Source of the DNA: UBA7328 sp002471345
GTDB taxonomy: Bacteria > Bacteroidota > Bacteroidia > Chitinophagales > Saprospiraceae
Assembly: GCA_964011275.1 (NCBI GenBank)
Contig: CAXGOB010000104.1
Location: 1-13,494, forward strand
Length of the DNA: 13,494 nt
Direction of reading: 5' to 3'
Shown here: positions 1-7,249 of the stretch, piece by piece
How positions within the stretch are numbered: position 1 is the first letter of the stretch
How the letters are laid out: every line of letters starts with the position of its first letter
Notes under the pieces: model-generated
The model's input: the letters and a program-made list of their open reading frames with translations, nothing else
Database searches by the model: none
Told to the model about the DNA's origin: nothing
Position numbers and translations under genes: made by a program

Positions 1-68
1 TTAATACAATATTATTTAAATTACTAACTGTCTTAAGAATAGCAAGGCTTCATATGTGTCTACATATT

Positions 69-111
69 AGTAATGGTATACACTAGTTTATAACTAGGAA
101 CTACCATGACT
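69..111. repeat. Imperfect hairpin / dyad upstream of the metalloprotease
   Basis: Seen directly: CTAGTT (83-88) and AACTAG (92-97) are perfect inverted arms around a three-base loop TAT. Outside a symmetric 4x4 unpaired stretch, ATGGTA (73-78) pairs with TACCAT (102-107). After one mismatch, AGT (69-71) pairs with ACT (109-111), giving 15 pairs over 43 bases. It lies about 90 bases before the ATG at 200. It could be a regulatory structure, a protein-binding dyad, or the terminator of a gene left of the window; the T-tract after it (TTTATTG) is weak. The rest of 1-199 shows no gene and no convincing promoter. Confidence 0.5.
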
Positions 112-199
112 TTATTGAACTGTGGAACCTATAATATTGTGGATACATTTTTTTGTCCCCTATAAACAGATAAAATATTAACTACAATTCGACCTGAAA

Positions 200-2263
200 A
201 TGTCAAGTATTAAAACATTTACACTTTTCCTTACCCTGTGTACAGTGACAATACAAGCTCAAAAAAGTCATATCACTTTAGAAGGCAAACCATATGATAG
301 AATAGAAAAAAGCGCTATTCAACAAGGATTCCTACTTGATATTGACAGATCACTATTTAAACCGAAACATCAAAAATCTATTTCTGAAGAAATGATCACA
401 ATGGATCTGAAACTAGGAGAACAGATATTTGAGATGCAATTATTTGAAGATGATCTGTTATCTCCAACTCTTATCAATGAAATAATATCAAGTGGTCAAA
501 ATGTACCTCTAACTTATGAAGGCTATACAATCAAAGGTGGCCGTACAAGACTTACGATAAATGAAGGATTCATCTACGGCTTCATAGAAGATGATGACAT
601 TTCTTACTATATCGAACCTGCTTTTTATAATGACAAAGGAGCTAAAATAGACGCTTATATTATTTACGATGGAGAGGCAGCACTAGAACTTAATTCTATG
701 GCAGAAGAGCGTACATGTGGTTATGCTGACCCCGTGACTAAATCTATAAAAGACAAAGTTGAGGTCATAACGCATGCTTCACAAATGGCATGTAGAGGGC
801 TAAAAATAGCAATAGCCTCTGATCATACCATGTGGTCGACTTATAGTGGAGAGACCGGTGTGAATAATCATAATACAGGTGTACTCAATAATGTGCAAGG
901 AGATTATGATGGAACAGGAAGTGGAGCCTTTGATATAGAATTCCAAATTGTTGCAAGATATAATGCTTCTTCAGCCGCCAATAACCCATATAATACCACA
1001 GGTACTGATGCTGGTGCAATGCTTAATGAATTTAGAAGTTGGAGCCTCAGTGGAGGATTTGGTGGTATTGCTACACCTCACATTCAAGGAGGCGCATCAG
1101 CCTCTGGTCTTGCCGTATTGTGGTCAGATAAAAACATCACATATGGAGGCAGTAGTTCAGTGGTTGGGCTAGCAAATACTCCTGGCAATCACAGTGTTCT
1201 TGAGGATTTTGGGGGAAATAATCCAGCCGGATCAGGATATGGACTTCGCGTTCTTACATCTCATGAGATGGGACATAATCTAAGCTATGGTCATGACAAT
1301 AATAGCAGCTGCAATGGTGGAAACTGTATAATGTGGCCCTCTGTTCAAAACACCGCAACATGGAGTCCTGCTTCTATAACGGCTATCAATAATAACTTGA
1401 ATGGAAGAGGCCTTACAAATTGTTTGGCTTCGTGTACAAATAATATACAAGACCTAGGTGAATTAGGAGTAGACTGTGGTGGAGTTTGTGATCCATGTCC
1501 ATGCACTGCAAATGACACCTATGAAAGTCCTTTGAATCTTACTATTCAGTTAGATAATTATGCTGAAGAATCTAGTTGGGATATAAGAACTTCAGGAGGG
1601 ACATTACTTCACAGTGCTTCATACACTGTAGCAGATCGTGGAGAGCTAAAAACAATAAACAACCTTATTGTTGAAAATGGAAATGGGATATCATTCAACT
1701 TTTATGATACATATGGAGATGGGATATGTTGTGGTTTTGGAAACGGCAGTTTCACAATAAAAGATGCTAATAACACCACCATATATTCAGGAGGGCAATT
1801 TACGGCTTCTACTTCAGCTGTATTCTGTATTGAAGATAATACATGTGAAAATGGAATACAGGATGCTGGAGAACAAGGCATAGATTGTGGTGGAGACTGT
1901 ACACCTTGCATTACTGGATGTACTGATTCAAATGCTCATAATTATAGTCCTAATGCCGATATTTCCAATAACCTATTGTGTGAAACATGTAGTGATGGCA
2001 AGCAAAATGGTGATGAATCAGGATTGGATTGTGGGGGAAAGAAATGTACACCATGTGATTGTACTATCACTGATGTGGTAAGTGGTCAAGAATTAAGTAG
2101 TAATGTGTCTATTTATGCTTCTAATACAATCATTTCCTCAGATACAGTTATGAGTTCTAACAGTGTCATATTTGTAGCAGGTCAATCTATTGTACTCAAT
2201 TCGGGTTTTGAAGTAGAGATATCAGGTATTTTTACTGCGCAGACTGAGGCTTGTAATAACTAA
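200..2263 (+). CDS. Secreted zinc metalloprotease, reprolysin-like (M12B-type metzincin), with Cys-rich repeats and C-terminal sorting-like domain
   Basis: This is an exported zinc endopeptidase of 687 residues. Residues 1-20 form a signal peptide ending in IQAQ. Residues about 21-190 look like a propeptide. The catalytic domain (about 195-410) carries HEMGHNLSYGHD at 355-366, so H355, H359 and H365 would bind zinc and E356 is the general base; M378 in CIMWPS is the metzincin Met-turn. A Cys-rich repeat then starts at residue 412, followed by a beta-sandwich-like module with the YGDGICC signature, a second Cys repeat from 549, a GCTDSNAHNYSPNA module, and a third Cys repeat from 597. The last 60 residues (motif SIVLNSGFEV near the end, final Cys) resemble the C-terminal domain shared by many secreted Bacteroidota proteins, probably a sorting or stalk element. 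The ATG at 200 gives the signal peptide directly. It converges on the next gene with only 6 bases between stops. Substrate unknown. Confidence 0.88.
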   Translation: MSSIKTFTLFLTLCTVTIQAQKSHITLEGKPYDRIEKSAIQQGFLLDIDRSLFKPKHQKSISEEMITMDLKLGEQIFEMQLFEDDLLSPTLINEIISSGQNVPLTYEGYTIKGGRTRLTINEGFIYGFIEDDDISYYIEPAFYNDKGAKIDAYIIYDGEAALELNSMAEERTCGYADPVTKSIKDKVEVITHASQMACRGLKIAIASDHTMWSTYSGETGVNNHNTGVLNNVQGDYDGTGSGAFDIEFQIVARYNASSAANNPYNTTGTDAGAMLNEFRSWSLSGGFGGIATPHIQGGASASGLAVLWSDKNITYGGSSSVVGLANTPGNHSVLEDFGGNNPAGSGYGLRVLTSHEMGHNLSYGHDNNSSCNGGNCIMWPSVQNTATWSPASITAINNNLNGRGLTNCLASCTNNIQDLGELGVDCGGVCDPCPCTANDTYESPLNLTIQLDNYAEESSWDIRTSGGTLLHSASYTVADRGELKTINNLIVENGNGISFNFYDTYGDGICCGFGNGSFTIKDANNTTIYSGGQFTASTSAVFCIEDNTCENGIQDAGEQGIDCGGDCTPCITGCTDSNAHNYSPNADISNNLLCETCSDGKQNGDESGLDCGGKKCTPCDCTITDVVSGQELSSNVSIYASNTIISSDTVMSSNSVIFVAGQSIVLNSGFEVEISGIFTAQTEACNN
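1433..2060 (+). repeat. Three Cys-rich coding repeats (C..G.QD.GE.G.DCGG.C.PC)
   Basis: Within the metalloprotease, three copies of a roughly 22-residue unit start at 1433 (residue 412), 1844 (549) and 1988 (597). Each has the pattern NGxQDxGExGxDCGGxCxPC, with four or five cysteines. The first and second copies are separated by the YGDGICC module; the second and third by the GCTDSNAH module. Such units are common as disulfide-stabilised linkers in extracellular Bacteroidota proteins. Their exact job is not known. Confidence 0.7.
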
Positions 2264-2269
2264 AAAGCA

Positions 2270-3172
2270 TCAGACCATTGCATAAAGCCTATCCATTCTA
2301 TCTGAAATCTCTTTCAATCTATCTCTATCTCCTCCTGACACCTCAGCAGACCCCCATCCATTGTACCCTACTTCTTGTAATGCTTGATTTACTTTTACCC
2401 AATCAGAATCTCCATCTCCTAGTTTCACCTTAAAACCTTCCCAAATCCCCTCTTCACTCTGTTTTTTCCGGCTATAGTCCTTGATATCTACTTTAATGAT
2501 TCTCTTCCCTAATATTTGTATCCAATGATGTGGCCATCCATATCGTACTATATTGCCTATATCCATATACCACCCAATCATATCACTATCAAACTGATCG
2601 ATATACCGAGCAGCCTCCATTGGACTTATGAGGAAGTTATTCCACACATTTTCTATTGCTATTTTAATTCCAGTCTCTTTTGCCACTGGAAGCATTTTTT
2701 TGATTTCTGCAGTACTTCTCTCCCACGCCTCATCATATCTGATTTCATCATTCACTATAGCAGGTACAAGTAATACAGTGGTGCCCCTATATGATTTACA
2801 TTTATGGAAAGCATCAATCATAGAATTAGTGCATTCCTCCCGTACTGCAGGATCTGAATGAGAAAGTGGTTTCTTCCAATGAACAGAATTTACAACACCA
2901 GGAATAATGATCCCAGCCTCATCTCTTGCTGCTATAATTTCCTTATCATCTAAGTCATTAGGACTGTCCATCTCCACTCCATCAAATCCGAGAGATTTAA
3001 CTAATTTGAATTTATCTAAAATTGAGAGATCCTCTTTAATCATCCCAAATTTGAGACTCTTTTTATTCAGTGGCATTGTGATGTTTGACTCAGGAGCACA
3101 AAAACTCATCGAGGCTGTAGAAAAAGCAGCTGTAGCGATAGCAGTACTTTGTACAAATTTTCTTCTTTTCAT
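2270..3172 (-). CDS. Sugar phosphate isomerase/epimerase-like TIM barrel protein, exported (Tat-type signal)
   Basis: A 300-residue protein of the xylose isomerase-like TIM barrel / AP endonuclease 2 fold. The N-terminus MKRRKFVQST followed by an Ala-rich hydrophobic stretch (11-24) is a twin-arginine type signal. Barrel signatures are GFDGVEMDSP (62-71), AIENVW (172-177), WYMDIGN (201-207), KVDIKDY (227-233) and WGSAEVSGG (273-281). E174, D204 and E277 are the likely metal ligands by family pattern. The family isomerises or epimerises sugars and inositols, or opens related rings; the substrate cannot be read from sequence. It is the last gene of the minus-strand block and lies beside an oxidoreductase with which such proteins are often paired in carbohydrate catabolism. 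A terminator-like hairpin in the 105-base gap upstream suggests it may have its own transcript. Stop is TGA. Confidence 0.8.
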   Translation of the reverse strand: MKRRKFVQSTAIATAAFSTASMSFCAPESNITMPLNKKSLKFGMIKEDLSILDKFKLVKSLGFDGVEMDSPNDLDDKEIIAARDEAGIIIPGVVNSVHWKKPLSHSDPAVREECTNSMIDAFHKCKSYRGTTVLLVPAIVNDEIRYDEAWERSTAEIKKMLPVAKETGIKIAIENVWNNFLISPMEAARYIDQFDSDMIGWYMDIGNIVRYGWPHHWIQILGKRIIKVDIKDYSRKKQSEEGIWEGFKVKLGDGDSDWVKVNQALQEVGYNGWGSAEVSGGDRDRLKEISDRMDRLYAMV

Positions 3173-3212
3173 TTATTGCTTTTTCAAATATTTCTCAATC
3201 TTTTGTAAAGAA

Positions 3213-3255
3213 AAATTAGACCTGAAAGGAATGGAAAGCCTGTCAGGTCTAATTT
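3213..3255 (-). terminator. Rho-independent-type terminator hairpin after the oxidoreductase gene
   Basis: AAATTAGACCTGA (3213-3225) and TCAGGTCTAATTT (3243-3255) are perfect 13-base inverted arms. Inside, after one mismatch, AGG pairs with CCT (3227-3229 with 3239-3241), leaving a nine-base loop. On the minus strand the downstream arm runs into TAATTTTTCTTT, a reasonable U-tract, 22 bases after the oxidoreductase stop codon. On the plus strand the following TTTACTTTTTA could also work, but no plus-strand gene ends here. It lies before the TIM barrel gene, so it could terminate or attenuate. Confidence 0.65.
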
Positions 3256-3277
3256 ACTTTTTATATTCTGGATGACT

Positions 3278-4600
3278 TTAAGCGAACTTAGTGATCCCTG
3301 GTTTGGCTACATCTGCCATTGGCCACTTCAGATCCCAGTTGTATTGATCTAGTGTAGGTCCAAGAATCTCATTACTGTTAATAGCTTCATCCCAAGTAAG
3401 TGTCTGCCCAGTATAAGCGGCAAGTCTTCCCATGACAGCTAACATAGTGCTATTTGCCATCCTTACCCCATCATGAAATGGATCTCCATCTCTAATAGAC
3501 TTAAATAGCGTATTATGCTCTAACTGATACATATTTTTCCAAGGCTCCTCAGTACTATACTCCCAATTAGTCTTTCCTTTTATCTCGTGAGTTTTAAATA
3601 CATCTATGAACGCTCTTCCATCATTACCCATACAATCTACAGTATATGCTCTTGAGGTTCCTTTCTGTTGTCTGCTGAAGTGATAACCTCTTCTTCCTTC
3701 ACCATAATCATACACTAGAGCAAAATGGTCAAATACATTACCAAATTGGTCCTCTGTTCGGCTCTGACGACCTCCCGTTCCTGATACACTTACAGGGTTC
3801 ACATCGCCCATAGCCCATGCCATTAAGTCTAAACTGTGGATAGCTTGTTCTGCTATATGATCACCACTCATCCAGTTCTGGTATAACCAATTACGCATCT
3901 CAAATTCAAAATCACTCCATCCCTCTTTTCTTTCATGAAACCAAAGAGCACCAGTATTATACGTAGTGTAAAGCGTATGCATATCACCTATTCCTCCATC
4001 GAGTAGTCTATTATAAGTCTCTATTTTGGGAATATCATGTCTCCAGCAAAAACCTGACATTAATGCTAACCCTTTTTCTTTTGCCTTATTCGCTGTGGCT
4101 ATGACACTTCTCACTCCTGGAGCATCTACAGCAACAGGTTTTTCACAAAAGACATGCTTACCTGCTTCTACAGCAGCAGCTAGATGACCCGGTCTGAAAC
4201 ATGGAGGTGTTGCCAGTAACACAACATCAACATCACTATCTATTAATTTTTGATATGCATCAAAACCTATAAATTTATGATCTGGCATTACAGCCATTTT
4301 CTTTGGATCTATCTCCTCTTCTGACATAGCATCCTGAAGAGAAGTGTATGCCTTATCTAATCTGTCTTGGAAGACATCTGCCATTGCTACTAATATGACA
4401 TTGTCATCTGCATTAATGGCTTGCAATGCAGCTCCAGTTCCTCTACCTCCACATCCTATTAATCCAACTCTGAGGGTATCAGTGTTCATATTCTGTCTAA
4501 AAGGGGAAGCAGTCAAAGAATTTATAGCAAAAGGTGCTATTACAGCGGCAGTCCCAGTTTTCTTTACAAAGTCTCTACGACTCGATAGGTTTAAATCCAT
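3278..4600 (-). CDS. Gfo/Idh/MocA family NAD(P)-dependent oxidoreductase, Tat-exported
   Basis: A 440-residue oxidoreductase. The N-terminus has SSRRDFVKK (6-14), a close match to the twin-arginine consensus, followed by an Ala-rich hydrophobic region to about residue 31, so a folded, cofactor-loaded protein is probably exported to the periplasm. The Rossmann dinucleotide motif is GLIGCGGRGTGAA (46-58). EKPVAVD at 153-159 is the family's conserved Lys-Pro motif, with K154 the probable catalytic lysine. The C-terminal alpha/beta domain has SGDHIAEQAIHSLD (245-258), which resembles the GDHI-x-EQ-x-H-x-LD segment of the large exported subfamily found in Bacteroidota and Planctomycetota. It would oxidise or reduce a sugar or cyclitol; the substrate is unknown. 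The ATG at 4598-4600 places the Tat motif near the start. The stop is TAA, followed by a terminator hairpin. The gap from ApbE is 59 bases, so co-transcription is plausible. Confidence 0.88.
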   Translation of the reverse strand: MDLNLSSRRDFVKKTGTAAVIAPFAINSLTASPFRQNMNTDTLRVGLIGCGGRGTGAALQAINADDNVILVAMADVFQDRLDKAYTSLQDAMSEEEIDPKKMAVMPDHKFIGFDAYQKLIDSDVDVVLLATPPCFRPGHLAAAVEAGKHVFCEKPVAVDAPGVRSVIATANKAKEKGLALMSGFCWRHDIPKIETYNRLLDGGIGDMHTLYTTYNTGALWFHERKEGWSDFEFEMRNWLYQNWMSGDHIAEQAIHSLDLMAWAMGDVNPVSVSGTGGRQSRTEDQFGNVFDHFALVYDYGEGRRGYHFSRQQKGTSRAYTVDCMGNDGRAFIDVFKTHEIKGKTNWEYSTEEPWKNMYQLEHNTLFKSIRDGDPFHDGVRMANSTMLAVMGRLAAYTGQTLTWDEAINSNEILGPTLDQYNWDLKWPMADVAKPGITKFA

Positions 4601-4659
4601 GGTATCTAAATTTTTAATTGAGTAATCTAAATGTAGTAATTATCCCGATAAATTGAAAT

Positions 4660-5544
4660 TCACAACTTCTTATATTCAGAGTATTCTTCTTTTAATATAT
4701 TTGAAGTGGCACTTATGCTTATGATTGTTGCCAGTGCATCAGCTATTGTACATGACGGACCAGTGATGTTAATTGTTTCAGAATTCTTGATTCCTACACC
4801 ATTCTTAGGATTAATAATATGGCTATGATTTAGATTATCTATTTGTATGCTTTGATATAGGGAGCCAGAAGAAGCCACAGCTTGATTATTCAGAGTTAAA
4901 GTTGAGTCTATGTTCTGCAGTTTAATATTCCATCCATCTTTCGGATGATTTCCCGCATAAATGTCCCCTCCTCCATCTACTAGAGCATAGTAGATCCCAT
5001 TGTCCATAAGCACTTTATATGCTTCATCAACGGCATAACCTTTCGCAATACCTCCGAAATCAAATAACATATTTTCTATTTCAAAAGATACTGTCATGGG
5101 CTCTTTATCCATTTTCAGATATTTGAAATTTACCAAATATCTTGCTTTTGCTATTTCGGAATGACTTGGTTCTTCGCCTCTCCTTATCGCTCTTCGCCAA
5201 ATTTTACTTATTGGCCCTATAGTAACATCAAATTTTCCATTAGAATGATTATGCAGTCCTTTTGAAATTTGTAAAAGGTGCCATAAATCTGTAGATACCT
5301 TTTTAGGAGAGGTGCTGATATTCATGGCCTCACTTTCTAAAAAATAATTGGAGAAAATTGAATTTAAATGATTTATTTTTTCAAATGCTTTCTCAGCTGC
5401 AGCCTGAGCCTTGCGCTCACTATGATGAAATACCACCACACGAAAAGTTGTACCCATCAGGGGCTTTTCAAATATATATTTTGATAAATCTGAATGCTTA
5501 GGAAATTGAAGAATAAGTAGAGAAATGTAAAACCAGATATTCAA
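4660..5544 (-). CDS. apbE: FAD:protein FMN transferase (ApbE family)
   Basis: A 294-residue enzyme that cleaves FAD and attaches FMN covalently to Ser/Thr of target proteins, normally outside the cytoplasmic membrane. Residues 1-15 are a hydrophobic N-terminal signal or anchor without a lipobox Cys. Family motifs are MGTTFRVVV (30-38), DFGGIAKGYAVDEA (162-175), VDGGGDIYAG (189-198), ASSGS (224-228), HIINPKNG (242-249) and TIADALATII (266-275), the last carrying the metal-binding Asp region. The protein stops early: family members usually have one more beta-strand after the helix following ADALAT. In the same frame beyond the TGA (4660-4662) the DNA reads ISIYRDNYYI and then TAG (4627-4629), which looks like that missing strand. 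No clear flavinylation target (S/T-G-A-T type) was found among the window's proteins. It lies 22 bases after the SUMF1-fold gene, in the same operon. Confidence 0.9.
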   Translation of the reverse strand: MNIWFYISLLILQFPKHSDLSKYIFEKPLMGTTFRVVVFHHSERKAQAAAEKAFEKINHLNSIFSNYFLESEAMNISTSPKKVSTDLWHLLQISKGLHNHSNGKFDVTIGPISKIWRRAIRRGEEPSHSEIAKARYLVNFKYLKMDKEPMTVSFEIENMLFDFGGIAKGYAVDEAYKVLMDNGIYYALVDGGGDIYAGNHPKDGWNIKLQNIDSTLTLNNQAVASSGSLYQSIQIDNLNHSHIINPKNGVGIKNSETINITGPSCTIADALATIISISATSNILKEEYSEYKKL

Positions 5545-5566
5545 AATTTCAAAAATTTAGCTAAAA

Positions 5567-6571
5567 TCATCCTCCTAACACCATTTCCCAAAAGGCAGCT
5601 TGCTCCTCCAGACTAGGCTGGTTTACAGGACTTATTATTCTAAATCCTACGAAAGGTGAATCTGTATTCCACCAAAAACTTTTTGGGATCTGAGGGTCTC
5701 GCTCTTTCCATCTCGAACTAGATCTAATCCTACATGCACATCGATGATGTTTAGGTTTGTCATCCCAAGAACCTCCTCTTACAGTACGAGGATGGAGTTT
5801 AGTCGGTTTAATCCAAGGGTTGACTTCATCCACCATAGTAGAAGAAATCGTAGTATAAGCATCCTTCTTATATTGATCTAAGGTCCACTCAGATACATTA
5901 CCAAGCATATCATGCAGTCCCCACTTATTCGGTTGTTTCATTCCGATTTTGTGATATGCTTCTGCGCTATTGTTATAATTCCAAGAATGATCATTAAGTT
6001 GGGCCGCATCATTTCCAAAATAGTGATACTCTGTGCTACCGGCCCTACATGCATATTCCCACTCAGCTTCTGTAGGCAATCGATAAAATATTCCTGATTT
6101 TTGACTTAGCCATTTACAATATTGTAAAGCACCAAACTGTGTCATACTTACTGCTGGAAATCCTTCATTGCCCATTCCAAATGTTGGATCTTCATATGGT
6201 GGACTTGGTCGGGCTATAGCATCAGCATCCCAGTCAGGTCGTTCTGGAGTTATTACGTCAAGTTCTTTCTGTCGATATACATTATACTCATCATAACTCA
6301 CCTCATGTACACCAATCAAAAAAGGTTCAACTGAAGTTACAAACTGAGGGCCTTCGTCTTCGTTTCTGTTTATCTCATCAATAGCACTTCCCATAGTGAA
6401 GGAGCCACCCTCAAGAGGCATCATTTTAAACGAAATCGAAGTGCCAGGTATAGTGTGTTCTTCCGCTATAGTTTTCTTTTTGATGTCAGGTTTAATCTCT
6501 TCCACAGACTTTGGAGTACTACACCCTACTAGGAACAAAAGACTAACAAATAAATATGAATATTTTCTCAT
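5567..6571 (-). CDS. SUMF1/FGE-fold lipoprotein lacking the formylglycine-generating cysteines
   Basis: A 334-residue lipoprotein. The signal peptide ends in the lipobox LVGC, with C17 as the acylated residue. The formylglycine-generating-enzyme (SUMF1/PvdO/EgtB) fold covers about residues 42-315: GGSFTMGS (55-62), VSMTQFGALQYCKWLS (141-156), FYRLPTEAEWEYACRAG (162-178), LHDMLGNVSEWT (219-230), RGGSWDD (265-271) and FVGFRI (307-312). In true FGE the redox Cys pair lies just after RGGSF; here the matching segment reads WDDKPKHH, with no Cys until C278 and C280, three or more residues later. It is therefore unlikely to convert sulfatase cysteine to formylglycine, and no sulfatase is present here. 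It may be a binding or PvdO-like protein of the periplasm or outer membrane. It sits between YceI and ApbE with gaps of 51 and 22 bases, so it probably belongs to the same redox-linked operon. Confidence 0.82.
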   Translation of the reverse strand: MRKYSYLFVSLLFLVGCSTPKSVEEIKPDIKKKTIAEEHTIPGTSISFKMMPLEGGSFTMGSAIDEINRNEDEGPQFVTSVEPFLIGVHEVSYDEYNVYRQKELDVITPERPDWDADAIARPSPPYEDPTFGMGNEGFPAVSMTQFGALQYCKWLSQKSGIFYRLPTEAEWEYACRAGSTEYHYFGNDAAQLNDHSWNYNNSAEAYHKIGMKQPNKWGLHDMLGNVSEWTLDQYKKDAYTTISSTMVDEVNPWIKPTKLHPRTVRGGSWDDKPKHHRCACRIRSSSRWKERDPQIPKSFWWNTDSPFVGFRIISPVNQPSLEEQAAFWEMVLGG

Positions 6572-6622
6572 GCCACCAAGATATCTATTTGGTAGGTTTT
6601 TAAAAAAATGTGAAGCACAATA

Positions 6623-7189
6623 TTATTTTTTCAAATAATTTATTTCAAAAACTACCTCTATCTCATCATCTGTTTCTATTTGACCAAACATAGCGCTAGG
6701 TGGGTCAATATTGTAATCAGTCATTTTTAAAAGGCATTTACCATTTAGAACAAGTTGATCCCCATCTAAATTTCCTTGAATTTTCAAGTTTACTTTATTT
6801 TCTACCCCGGCGATAGATAGCGTGCCTTTTGATATAATTATAATCTCATTCCCATCTTTTTCAACAGGGCTTACTTCAGTCTGATGATATACAATCTCAG
6901 GGTGCTCAACACTTTTAAGCGCTTTATATATTTTAGTATTCATTGAGGCACCTCTTCCTCCATCCATAGTTTTCACTTCCGCTTTAAAAGTGAATTCTGG
7001 AAGTGGACTATTGATATCAATAGAAATGGGGAACCCTTCAGCTTTAGGTACTGTCACCTTCCAATCATGTAAGGTAGATGTGCCCACTACATTCACTGAC
7101 TGTGCTTCAGAAAGTTTATATTCTTGGGCATTCAATTGAAAAATCGAACCTGAAAAAACAAAAAGAATAAGTGTATATAATTTAGTCAT
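6623..7189 (-). CDS. YceI family protein, periplasmic
   Basis: An exported beta-barrel protein of the YceI family, whose members bind isoprenoid or other lipid-like ligands; several are linked to quinone or electron transport. The start at 7187-7189 (MTKLYTLIL...) gives a standard signal peptide ending in QLNAQ and a protein of 188 residues, which fits the family. Another ATG two codons upstream (7193-7195) is nearly as good. The frame also stays open back to an ATG at 7279, but that adds about 30 residues before the signal peptide and overlaps the divergent gene, so it is rejected. Family features: SVNVVGTSTLHDWKVTV near the mature N-terminus, TMDGGRGASMNTKIYKALK in the middle, and a C-terminal strand with EIEVVFEINY. 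It is the first gene of the minus-strand block and divergent from the flavin reductase-like gene, with about 60 bases between starts. Stop is TAA. Confidence 0.85.
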   Translation of the reverse strand: MTKLYTLILFVFSGSIFQLNAQEYKLSEAQSVNVVGTSTLHDWKVTVPKAEGFPISIDINSPLPEFTFKAEVKTMDGGRGASMNTKIYKALKSVEHPEIVYHQTEVSPVEKDGNEIIIISKGTLSIAGVENKVNLKIQGNLDGDQLVLNGKCLLKMTDYNIDPPSAMFGQIETDDEIEVVFEINYLKK

Positions 7190-7249
7190 ATCCATAATTA
7201 GATAAAGTAAAAAATAATATAAAGGCTTAATGGAAGTGTAATTTATAAA

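Noticed and set aside
115..135. TTGAAC (115-120) and TATAAT (130-135), resembling a sigma-70 promoter
   Set aside because: Only nine bases separate them, too few for a -35/-10 pair. Bacteroidota promoters also use a different consensus, and the TACATTTT at 144-151 has no -33 partner at the right distance.
3278..4600. GH109-type glycosidase, a Tat-exported relative of Gfo/Idh/MocA enzymes
   Set aside because: The size and Tat signal fit, but the central motifs (SGDHIAEQAIHSLD) look more like the general exported oxidoreductase subfamily; I see no specific support for glycosidase activity.
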